NCBI GenBank assembly: GCA_022592435.1
Contig: JABYQS010000811.1
Coordinates: forward strand, 1 to 12,762
DNA: 12,762 nucleotides
Direction of reading: 5' to 3'
Source: Cerioporus squamosus
Taxonomy: Eukaryota; Basidiomycota; Agaricomycetes; Polyporales; Polyporaceae
A model generated the notes under the pieces. It was not told where the DNA came from and did not search any database. It worked only from the letters and a program-made list of their open reading frames with translations. Positions 1-8,331 of this stretch are shown piece after piece. Within the stretch, counting starts at the first letter, position 1. Each line of letters opens with the position of its first letter. Made by a program: the position numbers and the translations under genes.

Positions 1-571
1 GACGCGGAGGGAGGAGAGGACGCGCTCCTCTTCCTCGGTACGCGAGCGCGACGCGAGATTCTGCTCGTACTCCTCTAGGTTGGGGAAGAAGGTGATGAGG
101 AGCTTTGGGTCGAGCTGCATATGCGGCAGCGTGGTAAGTTGATGAGGTCCGGCGCAAACGAGTGGCGGTACTTACAGTCAGTGGCTCAGATACCCATGAG
201 ATACCCCGAACCTGCTGCATGACGTCCCGACATGCCGTGCGGAGGTATCGGCTTTTGATAACGACCTCGAAGGAGATTGTACGTTTGTGCTTCTCCTGCG
301 CCCGCGAGTGCTTGCGGACGACGACAAAGCAAAACTTGCTCCAGTCGCTGTCCTCATCCGACGTGTCGCTACCAACGGGCTGCACGAGCTCTGCAGGCAC
401 GTCTGGGTTCGTCGTATCTTCATAGTCCCAGACGTTCTTCTCCTCGTCGTACTTAGAGTCGACGTACTTAATGCCTAATTCGAGCGACGGGAGCTCCTCG
501 AGTGACGTCGGAGGGGACGGGGTAGGGGCGATGGACGAGCTTGAGCTTGCGCTGCCGGTGCTGGAGGCCAT
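1..571 (-). CDS. AAA-type ATPase-like protein, DUF7025-like N-terminus (5' part only)
   Basis: The start is ATG at 571-569 (A at -3). Exon 1 runs 571-176 (132 codons, ends in phase 0). A 61-nt intron follows at 175-115 (GTAAGT donor, CAG acceptor). Exon 2 runs 114-1 and leaves the window, giving 170 residues. The first ~25 residues are Ser/Pro-rich, followed by an acidic region. Then comes a folded-looking stretch: SKFCFVVVRKH, FEVVIKSRYLRTACRDVM, and after the intron LDPKLLITFFPNLEEYE. This pattern (strand, 'I-K-S-x-x-L-R', then 'L-L-x-F-x-P-x-L-E-x-Y') is what I know from DUF7025 domains at the N-terminus of many fungal AAA+ ATPases. The Walker A/B modules would lie beyond the left edge, so ATPase activity is inferred, not seen. 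Cellular role is unknown. It is divergent from the BTB gene. Confidence 0.65.
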   Translation of the reverse strand, partial: MASSTGSASSSSSIAPTPSPPTSLEELPSLELGIKYVDSKYDEEKNVWDYEDTTNPDVPAELVQPVGSDTSDEDSDWSKFCFVVVRKHSRAQEKHKRTISFEVVIKSRYLRTACRDVMQQVRGISWVSEPLTVSTATRLRRTSSTYHAAAYAARPKAPHHLLPQPRGVRAESRVALAYRGRGARPLLPPR

Positions 572-640
572 TATGGAAGGATTGCGACAGCTACAAAGGT
601 TGGCGCAAGTTGATAGAGAGAGCTGTTGTGCGTCGTGAGC

Positions 641-646
641 TTTATA
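641..646 (-). promoter_or_regulatory. TATA box of the AAA-ATPase-like gene
   Basis: The minus strand reads TATAAAG here, about 70 nt upstream of the ATG at 571. This is a sensible distance for a fungal TATA element with a leader of about 40 nt. Assigned by position and motif only. Confidence 0.45.
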
Positions 647-1277
647 CATGTTCACTCTAGACGAATATGGCAAGTTATGCCGTTTGTGCGTGTTGGCGCT
701 CGGTACCGCAGTAGGAGGCGGTGGTATAGACTCACCGGTACTCACCTTGTGGTGGTTCAGAACCTGACTTGATTGCGGCAAACTTGACTCGTCGAACGCG
801 GCGCGGCGGAGCCGCTCAACAGTGGACGCGGGGTATGCATATGGTCACGCCACGCAAAAGCGATGCTGTCTCTCCTTAGTCAGTCCTTCTGTGTTCGACG
901 CTCGTAGGCTCTGATCGCACCCCATATGGCCGTAGCTCCGCTGTACTTGTGCCAGGGGAGGCAGTGACTGACCCTTTGCACATTTCGAATAGGAATTGCA
1001 GCGCGCACTGCCTGTTGCCTGCAGGTCCATGTCGTGTCCGCATCGCATCGTCACTTGCCGACACTGATTGACCCTAATGAGCCTCCTAAGCGTGGGATGA
1101 CTTTGGCATTGGAAGCCTGGCAGCGAAGGGACAGCGTCGAGCGATGAGGCGGTTCGCCAGGATCTTCGCCTCGGCGCTCCGCACGCCGCGGCACTCACGT
1201 AGCCGACGCATAGCGGCCTCGCGCGCCGACAAACATGGGGCGGGATATGTGGCCGCCAAATTGGTGGAGCTCGGCAT

Positions 1278-1292
1278 TATAAATGTATAAAT
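1278..1292 (+). promoter_or_regulatory. Doubled TATAAAT motif
   Basis: TATAAAT occurs at 1278-1284 and again at 1286-1292 on the plus strand. It is about 380 nt upstream of the BTB ATG, which is far for a TATA element unless the leader is long or spliced. It is only 45-65 nt upstream of the small ORF starting at 1336/1342. Which transcript it serves is undetermined. Confidence 0.35.
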
Positions 1293-1577
1293 GTCAAGGG
1301 AAAAGGACTAGCCCGTGCCGAGTCGGAGCAGTTGGATGAAGATGTCTTCTCCGAGTCGTGAGACAGAGATGTCAAGAATAGGGGGTGTAGGCTGTTTAGG
1401 TCACCGAGACGTTGGGTTGACAGTGTTTTGTGTCGCTATTTAATCACAGAGACGAGCTAGGCTGAGATGTAAGTCAAGAGAGAGAGAGCTATGGAGAACG
1501 CAGGCCTGAAAGCTGAGCGCTGAGGAGTCGCCAATAGCCGGTTTCGGCGTTTAACCTCATTGCCTGCTCCGCTCGAA

Positions 1578-1620
1578 CCTCTCCTCCTCCATCTTTCTCT
1601 CCTAGCCACCTTCTTGTCCC
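1578..1620 (+). promoter_or_regulatory. CT-rich tract near the BTB transcription start
   Basis: A pyrimidine-dominated stretch on the coding strand ends about 47 nt before the BTB start codon. CT-rich tracts often lie just upstream of transcription starts in filamentous fungi. This suggests a start near 1600-1650, by analogy only. Confidence 0.35.
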
Positions 1621-1667
1621 CAGCCATTGATGGTATCCTGTTGCGAACCAGTTTAACTTGATCGAAG

Positions 1668-4104
1668 ATGTCGGCGTTCTCGAAAGCAAGTCAGGATACT
1701 CAGGTTGCTCAAATGCCCGACGCGAGGGAGAACACGACGCTCCGCTTTGAGTGGGTTGTCCAAGGATTGAAGAACTTGTTTGACAACAGGTGATGACTCG
1801 GATGCGGACCTATTGCCGTCGAACGATCTGATGTCGGCTCGTACAGCAAAGGGGAAGCAAAGTCAAAGGTCACGAAGTCGCCTAGGTTTGGAGATGGCCG
1901 ATGGCAGGTCCGTAAGCCCCTATACCGGTCGTCGGAAGTGAGTCTTGGCTCACATGCACTCGCTGGTAGATATTGTTTTACGCCAACTCCGGCGTCGTTG
2001 ACCGAGAGGGGCAGACGTTCGTGAGCTTATATCTTTCGTGTGAGGTTGGTGCCACTGTGATTGGTGCGCGTTTTCGACAGCTGAAACTTGTGATTGCTCA
2101 AGCCCACGGCGGAGGAAAAAGAGAAAGCCGTGAACAGGAAGTGAGCGTGGACGCAGTGGCGCTCCTGATCACGCAACATTCTAACCTGCTCACCGACAGA
2201 TGGTGTCGAGAGGGCCTGTTCAACTTCGACTTCGCGATCCGCAAGTGCGCAACGACAGCTTGTAATGCGTCTTCGCACTGATCATGGACTGCCCAGTGTC
2301 GCTAAGACTATGGAGTTTGCTTTGAAATCCGCCCATGACCATACGTTCCACTATCCAGGGGTGAGCTTAGCCCCAGTAAACGAGCATCATCCTATCAGTC
2401 CTAACGGAGAGGAACGCAGGCCCAGAATTGGGGCTGGGTACAGTTCGCTCGGAGAGACGCGGTGTACTACCAGCCACCCACTGTGAGGCAACAGGATGCA
2501 TTCACGATCGTATGCACCATCACCACTGCGTTTGTACCTGCCACGTCGGCTCCTGCAATCCCTCGATACCTCATTCCGAAAGACCTCCTCGACTCAATGG
2601 GTAGTCTTTTAGACGAGTACGTAATCTACCCTGAATTGCACACTATGAGTAAGCTACTGAGCCTATGATAGCCCTATGTATTCCGACATCGAACTCGTAC
2701 TGCCCCGACGTGGGCGGGAACCGCGAAGGATCTATGCATCCAAGAAACTCCTTCGAAGAGTTGACTACTACGACACCAGTGCGTTTCCCTGCTGTTCAGT
2801 GTTAGCGGCAGAGCAGCTGACTTGCGCAGTGTTCAGATCAGGGTTCTCCGAGAGCGCGGGCGACGTGGAGGCGGACGCGGAAAATGCGCCAGCAGACGAT
2901 GCGAGCATGTCTGAACTCGGCGGGTTTGCGCAGCAGTTCGACGACTCGGACTTCGAAGACGACAATGAAAATATGGACAACGACGCAGACTTCCCACCGG
3001 AGTTGCACGGTATGCGTTCGACGGGCGGGGGTCCACTGCAGATGGACACACCGACAGTATCGAGCAAACGCATCTCGGTGACCAACGATGAGACCTTTGA
3101 GCCACTGATGCTCTTCGGCGCAGACGTGCTAGACCAGAGCGACGAACAGGGCCCGAGTGTACGGAACACCCGCCCAAAACTGTCCCATCCCTCCACGCCG
3201 AGGAGCAGAGAGCTTACACTGGAGCAGAATGAGGCACGAGCTCGCTCTCCAGTTACACAGCCCCTCTCCACGACCACCAGAGACCAAGTCGAGATACCAG
3301 GACCTAGGAAGACGCGTGTGGTCGTGCGGGACGTCGCATATTCAACCTATTGCGCCGTGCTGTACTACGTAAGCTTCATCTTCTTTTCCTGCTGGGTCTT
3401 GTCTCCATCTTACTTGTGGGACTACGCAGGTTTACACAGACATGATCCTATTCGCGCCGCTCTCCTCGTCGTTCCTCGGAACATCCACCCCGTCGGCAGT
3501 TGCTCACCAAGGTTCTTCTGTAGTCTCGACGCCAGCCGCCTTGCCTTCCGAAGCCCCGCCTTTCTCTGGTTCCGTCGTCGTTGGCCCGCGCTCGCGCAGG
3601 GAGTGGATAGCGGAGTGGGAGCGCACCAACCCGGGCAGGATCAGGCCGCCATCCGCAAAGTCGGTATACCGCCTCGCTGAACGTAAGCACCCAGCGGGCC
3701 CAAGTGAGTGCACTAGAGCTGACTGGTGGACACAGAACTCGGACTGCAGGACCTGAAGGAACGCGCGTTCCAACACATCATGAAGTCGCTGACTGTTGAC
3801 ACCGTCGTGCACGAGGTCTTCTCCGCGTTCTCGGCCGCCTTCGAGAACGTCCGCAGGGTCGAGGTCGACTATATGCTTGAGCACTGGGACGACGTCCGCA
3901 AGGGCGCCATGCTCAATATTGGCCAGTACCTCCGCTCTGGCAGGTACCCCGGCTTCGACGACGGTGTGTATCTCTCTGAGTCCGAGACTTTGCTGTGCTC
4001 CCGACGCTCACGTTTCAATTGGTACCTCCGTAGTGTGGCCTGTCATCATTCAGAAGCTTGTAACCGACGAGAAGAAAAGCGAGGGTGAGCAGTTCCCTCG
4101 CTGA
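1668..4104 (+). CDS. MATH-like/BTB (POZ) domain protein, 12 exons
   Basis: Exons: 1668-1789, 1847-1907, 1970-2044, 2103-2140, 2200-2244, 2297-2360, 2420-2616, 2672-2778, 2830-3368, 3430-3682, 3736-3963 and 4034-4104. Together they make 1800 nt, 599 residues. The 11 introns are 51-70 nt with GT..AG ends and all phases agree. The ATG has A at -3. Residues ~25-165 form a MATH-like domain: RFEWVVQGL, then GDGRWQ/ILFYANSG, SLYLSCE, REGLFNFDFAIR, SAHDHTFHY and NWGWVQFARRD. The BTB part starts near 204 (YSDIELVLPRRG, RIYASKKLLRR, MFRSGFSES) and resumes near 396 (VVVRDVAYSTYCAVLYY/VYTDMILFAPLSSSFL). An acidic Ser/Thr-rich insert of ~150 residues lies between, and a second Pro/Ser-rich insert follows. 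The C-terminal helical part reads SVYRLAEQLGLQDLKERAFQHI. BTB proteins commonly act as dimeric scaffolds or Cul3 ubiquitin-ligase adaptors; that role is inferred here. The acceptor of intron 6 could also be 2425, dropping two codons in frame. Confidence 0.85.
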
Positions 4105-4661
4105 AGCACTAATCCCTGACTGTGGCCATCGAATGGTTGCTGCTGCAACTCTTGCTATCCTGTCTTGCTCCTGTATCAATAGGTTACCCTGTCGTGCTGT
4201 CGTTTCCCGGATGCAATAAATGCTCGAAATTGCAGGAAAGTTATTTGGAGTGAACCGACAACTTACTCGCCGCAGCTGCACGAAAGAAGTCCAGTATAGC
4301 AGACCCCCCATATCTTCAAGTAAGGCCCAGTCGCCGGTGGAAAGAAGGACCGGTGTAAGTAAGTCGAAGACACGGCACACGGTGGCGCACCGGACAAGGT
4401 ATTTTCGCTCTCACACTTTCCGTTAATGTTCGGTGGCTCACCGTCGCGGACGCAGCGCGGACGTCATCTGGAAAGCGAGAAGACTGCGGTGGCGCGGAGA
4501 ATACCCGACAATATACACGATGACAAGCATAGCAACAGCAAAGCATAACGCCTCAATGAGCGAAAGACGCAACAGCTCCCGACATGCGCGACGCAAATCT
4601 ATCCCGACACTCGACACCTGACCCAAAGTGAAATCGACAGCAGGAAGGCCCAGTAGGAGGC
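4105..4661. other. Convergent 3' region between the BTB and GRASP genes
   Basis: About 560 nt hold the 3' ends of two converging genes. The plus-strand poly(A) signal is at 4215-4220. No clear AATAAA-type signal is visible for the minus-strand GRASP transcript. Short frames on both strands look like chance openings. Confidence 0.6.
4215..4220 (+). terminator. Poly(A) signal AATAAA of the BTB gene
   Basis: AATAAA lies 111 nt after the BTB stop codon on the same strand, a normal distance for cleavage and polyadenylation. Functional use is inferred. Confidence 0.5.
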
Positions 4662-6570
4662 CTAATCGACACTCGTGAGACTGCCCTGCGAGTTCGCGTC
4701 GGTTGTGTCCGTCATGTCTGCCGTGCTTTCCAGGTCGCCGTCCTCATCATCTGCATCATCATCATCCCTCGCCAACGCCCCGGTCGCCGCCCTCGTTCCT
4801 GAACCTGAACCTGACCCTCGAGGGGTCCCCGCTCGCACGATGAACTCGCCGCCGCCGAACGACGACGCGCGTGGTGCGCCCATCCACGAGGGCGTGCGGG
4901 GGCTCATGCTCGTGCCCGTGCCGAGACCTTGACGCGAAAACGTAAAAGAGAGAGTGGCGTTGAGTGTGCGGCTCAGACGTTCAGGAGCGGCGGGACGAGT
5001 CACCGTTCATGTAACCCGCGCCAAACGGGCGCGTCGGCGTCGGCGTGGACACGCGGGGACTTGAGACGGAGTTGGACGCGGACCGTGGTGGGGGACCTGG
5101 CCGGCCTACGGGGGTTTGCGGTTGCGGCTGGGCGACAGGAATGGGAGCGGCGACGGGAGCAGGGACCGGGCTGGGTTCTCGGTCGTGGTTGTGTCCGTGA
5201 ATGTAGTCATGGTCATGGTTGTGACTGGCTGTATGGTGGGAGTGGTGGTGGTAATTGTGGTCGCCGTGGGTATGAGGATGGGAGTGGCCGTGGTCATGCT
5301 CGTGATCATGTCCGTTATGGTCGTGCTGGTGTTGGTGCGCATGCGGTGTTTCCACTTCCTCCGTATCGTATCCTTGTGGTGAGTGCTGTGGACGCTGTGC
5401 GCCGGCCCGCTCGCCATACGCAGAAGAAGTTTGATAGGCAGGGTCATGTTCATGCACATAGTTTTGGCCGTAGGACTGCACACGTTCCCACTCCTCCCGC
5501 TCCCACTGCATGCGCTCCTCGAGCTCCTCGGGGGTCTCCGCAGGGCCAGGAAGATCAGCGGGGACGAACAGCTGCTGCTCTTCGAAGTCTTCGGAGCCGT
5601 CATCCTGTGCGAGCTCCGGGGTATAGCACCTGGCTCACGATCGGCAGGTAACGGGGGTATCCGATGCAAGAGACCGAAACTGTAGACAGATGCATGTTAG
5701 GGTCCCGAAAACGCTCGACAAGGATACAACCATACCCAAAGACGCATCCTAGCAACCCTTCGCCGCCCCAATGACGATTAGGTATGAGGACGACTTCTCG
5801 GATGGAGCTGCGAAGGTGGGATAAACACTATCAGACAGATGTCCGCGCACGGAAAGAGCAACGACCTTACTCAAAGTCGTAAGAATATACGTATACGCGC
5901 AGTGGTTTCTCAATGTGCTGCAACGGCATGTCGTAAGTGGCCAAGTCACCAGGAACGCACCACGAGGGTGCCACGGACATGAAAAGTACGCACTGCCTCC
6001 ACTACGTCGTAGAAGTCGCCCTCTGCGCTGAGGACGCCGCCGGACCAGCCAATGATCCAGTCGCCATATGGCACGAGTCCTGCGCTCTCCGCAGGGCTGC
6101 CTTCGAGGACGTCGAGAACGTGCCACACGTTGTCCATCGCAAACTCGGGTTCACACACGCGCATGCTGAGGCCCAGGAGAGAAGGCTTCCGGTCGGCCTC
6201 GGGCTCTTGCGGGTCCGGGATTGCATGGGGGGATGACCAGTCGCGCGAGGGCACGATAGGCACGACTGTCGGACGGATGGCTCTAGCTCGCGCCAGGAAT
6301 AGAGACATGTGTACACGTACCACGAGTCTCTTGGCTTTTGCTGTTCCAGACGAGCAGATTGAGGGTCCTTCCTTCGTGGCTCTCGACTATCCTCTCTAGC
6401 TCCGACGCGTCCACGGTGTTGTTCGACGCAAGAGAGTCGCCCTTGTACCCAACTACGAAGTCAAAGTAGGGTTCGATGGTCGTCTGCGACGCCGGCGAAG
6501 AAGGTGTGACGCGGAGAACATGAAGTGCGCGCGGTGGTGTTTGTGATGCCGTAGACTGTCCCGCTCCCAT
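4662..6570 (-). CDS. GRASP55/65 (Grh1-like) Golgi reassembly stacking protein
   Basis: Exons on the minus strand: 6570-6321, 6265-5994, 5917-5871, 5807-5736, 5679-5639, 5588-5004 and 4927-4662. Together they make 1533 nt, 510 residues; introns are 50-76 nt. Two tandem PDZ-like (GRASP) domains cover about residues 14-220. PDZ1 shows VTPSSPASQT, DFVVGYKGD and LNLLVWNSKSQETR/VVPIVPSRDW. PDZ2 shows LLGLSMRVCEPEFAMDNVWHVLDVLEGSPAESAGL and GDWIIGWSGGVLSAEGDFYDVVEA, followed by REVVLIPNRHWGGEGLLGC and LLHRIPP. GRASP proteins tether Golgi membranes and act in conventional and unconventional secretion. The N-terminus MGAGQS fits N-myristoylation, as in animal GRASPs. The C-terminal half looks disordered: a Glu-rich segment, a histidine-rich tract (310-363), a Pro-rich part and an acidic Asp-rich tail. 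It is longer than yeast Grh1 (about 370 residues). The join between exons 5 and 6 is the least certain part of the model. Confidence 0.88.
5182..5343 (-). other. Histidine-rich tract in the GRASP C-terminal region
   Basis: Residues 310-363 of the predicted GRASP contain 25 histidines in 54 positions, mostly as alternating His-X pairs with Asp, Asn, Gly, Gln, Ser and Thr. At the DNA level this is a low-complexity CAC/CAT-Asp/Asn repeat, read as gtg/gtc-rich on the plus strand. It may bind metal ions or change charge with pH; both are inferences. Confidence 0.85.
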
Positions 6571-7589
6571 TCCGCCCTAACTCGGGTGTATATCAAGTCG
6601 CAGCAGGCCTTTCAAAAGACTAGAGAAGCACAAGGTTCAGATGGAAGTCAAAGCCGAGTAGTTATGGGGAGAAGGTGAGGAAGATGCGAGTGGCAAGTGG
6701 TGCAGACGCGCGCCGTTGTGGCATCTAATAAATTAGCGCCCATAATACCGGCTATCGGGCGATAGCCGCAAATAGAAGGTGCTCAAGAACACACCTCGGT
6801 GAGCGAAATCGCGCGCGGTGAATATTCGAACTTGATATTGAAAGCCGAGACATATGTTAGGTCCCTATGACATGCTTATAGACCCAGTTCAGGAGAAACA
6901 GAGCTGAGACGCGAGCACTTGCACCATCTGGACTCGGAGGAGTCCGGGATTCCCGTCAGCATACTACCACCAGCACCGCAGTATTAGACACTTAGAACTA
7001 CGCTAAGGACATGACGCAGAGACGACACGCCAATATGTCAAGTAAAACTGGACCGTACTAGTACATAGCACGGGAGACGTTATGTCTTATACGAAGCTGC
7101 GGAGGACTCCGGCTCCCATGGGATATACAACGAGCCAGGAGCTACCGTCAGCACCGTTCTTGCTATCAGTAACCGAGTGTAGAGTGAGAATATACGCACA
7201 GAGGTATCGCAAACGTCGTAGTACGGGGTGCTTTGGGGTGCCATCCCAACGTCCCAATCGTCGTCGAGGCTACCTGGGGTCCAATGGCTTGACTTGCGAT
7301 GTTCGGCAAGGCACTGCACCCCATAGGACTCTTCCCTACTAGTGAATGCCGATTTCGGAACGAGTGCGACAGTGGAACGTAAACATGACTGTTTGCTACT
7401 GGGTGATGTCAGCCCGAACAGACAGCACTCGCCCAGACAGCCAAGACCTACCTCGAATTTGTCCGTGCATATGTCCGAGGTATACACTGCTCAGCCGGCA
7501 CCCAGAACCCGTGAGCGAGCAGAGCACACGGACTGAATGGCAACTTACTTTCATGTCTCAATAGAGTCGATCTCGCCGCTCGAATCAAG
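6571..7589. other. GRASP upstream region, no recognised gene
   Basis: About 1 kb upstream of the GRASP start. It holds a perfect hairpin at 6749-6768 and an AT-rich patch near 6724-6736. I see no clear TATA box for GRASP, no tRNA and no transposon ends. A 135-codon minus-strand frame at 7080-7487 does not resemble a known protein. Confidence 0.55.
6749..6768. repeat. Perfect 9-bp inverted repeat, 2-nt loop
   Basis: CGGCTATCG is followed by GG and its exact reverse complement CGATAGCCG. It lies about 180 bp upstream of the GRASP start codon. It could be a binding site for a dimeric regulator or an RNA/DNA hairpin; the sequence alone does not decide. Confidence 0.6.
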
Positions 7590-8331
7590 ATGGCCCCTCC
7601 GGCCGTACCGATCGAGACGTCGAGCAGTAGATCTGTGTGGGATCGTTTTGTCCCGCCGTGGGTGTGGAACCTTGAAACAGAATGAGACGACCGGGTCGGG
7701 AATCCCCTGCATCACCATCAACAGAGTTCAGCTTGCCTGTAATGTCTTAGTGCAGAACCCTCGGACGTCTCCATTCACTCTGTGGGCGCTGAGAAGCTAC
7801 CATCCCGTCGGGAAGCCGCATACAATCCATACAACATCGCTCACGAGCACTAACCACAGTCTCAGTGGCTCTGCGTCGGCGGGGAGAGCTCCAACACAAG
7901 TTCAGAAAACTTGGTTAACCAACCGGCTAAGATTGGCTCCGTGGTTACTTGAGGAGGCAGCGATGGCCTCTGGGACGCTGTCTTCCCCACCAGCAGTTCT
8001 TCCGCGTTCTACCCAGAGTGTTTCCGAGCATCAACCGGCAGCAGAGGCTTCTCTCGGTCAGCAGGGATCAAACAGCGGTCAGGGGAACAATGTGCTCACG
8101 GAACCGCAAGTCAAAGAAGAGGCACCAGAAGCAGCACATCTCCGCAAGCGACGGGAGCGACGGGTCGCAGCCGTATACGCCCCGAGAATTCCAGGGGCCT
8201 GGAGATCTTGGAGCCGAGTTCCAGAGCTTAACGGCTACGTGTCCGTCCGCAAGGATCCGGCCAGGGTTGAGGGAGGGAGTCTTGGAAACAGGGAGCACCA
8301 TGGAATTGCGTCCGATCAAGGCGGGTTTTGA
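7590..8331 (+). CDS. Hypothetical orphan protein (low-confidence model)
   Basis: The model starts at ATG 7590, which has a strong context (AAGATGG). Exon 1 is 7590-7657. An intron follows at 7658-7724 (GTGGGT donor, CAG acceptor, 67 nt), and exon 2 is 7725-8331, giving 224 residues. The second-exon frame is open without a stop for about 800 nt (7537-8331), unusually long for chance in DNA of moderate GC. The protein begins MAPPAVPIETSSS. Its second half is Ser/Gln/Glu/Pro-rich with a basic cluster (LRKRRERR), suggesting a disordered, possibly nuclear protein. No domain is recognised. Codon use is less GC3-biased than in the flanking genes. A CTAAC-plus-CACAG acceptor ending at 7859 could add another intron. 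A second overlapping frame (7949-8491) is also open, so the frame choice is uncertain. It may be a lineage-specific gene, a decayed gene or a chance ORF. Confidence 0.3.

Larger units (their letters stand above)
572..1667. other. Divergent intergenic region, no recognised gene
   Basis: About 1.1 kb separates the AAA-ATPase-like gene (-) and the BTB gene (+). Contents seen: the minus-strand TATA box at 641-646, a doubled TATAAAT at 1278-1292, a 35-codon ORF at 1336-1443 whose last residues are CVAI, an (AG)6 run at 1477-1488, a possible GTAAGT donor near 1469, and a pyrimidine-rich stretch at 1578-1620. Minus-strand reading frames between 845 and 1277 are open for up to 117 codons but resemble no family I know. 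Confidence 0.6.

Noticed and set aside
845..1277. Minus-strand open frames between the first two genes
   Set aside because: No recognisable protein features or coherent gene model; a GTGAGT donor-like site near 1200 leads to no convincing exon.
4438..4626. Minus-strand frame with a hydrophobic segment and an apparent MGQVSS start
   Set aside because: The start codon is TTG, not ATG. It lies in the probable 3'UTR of GRASP, and an ATG-initiated version is only about 30 residues.
5116..5382. Plus-strand frame rich in Val and Met that looks like membrane segments
   Set aside because: It is the complement of the GRASP His/Asp codons; the hydrophobicity is an artefact of that low-complexity stretch.
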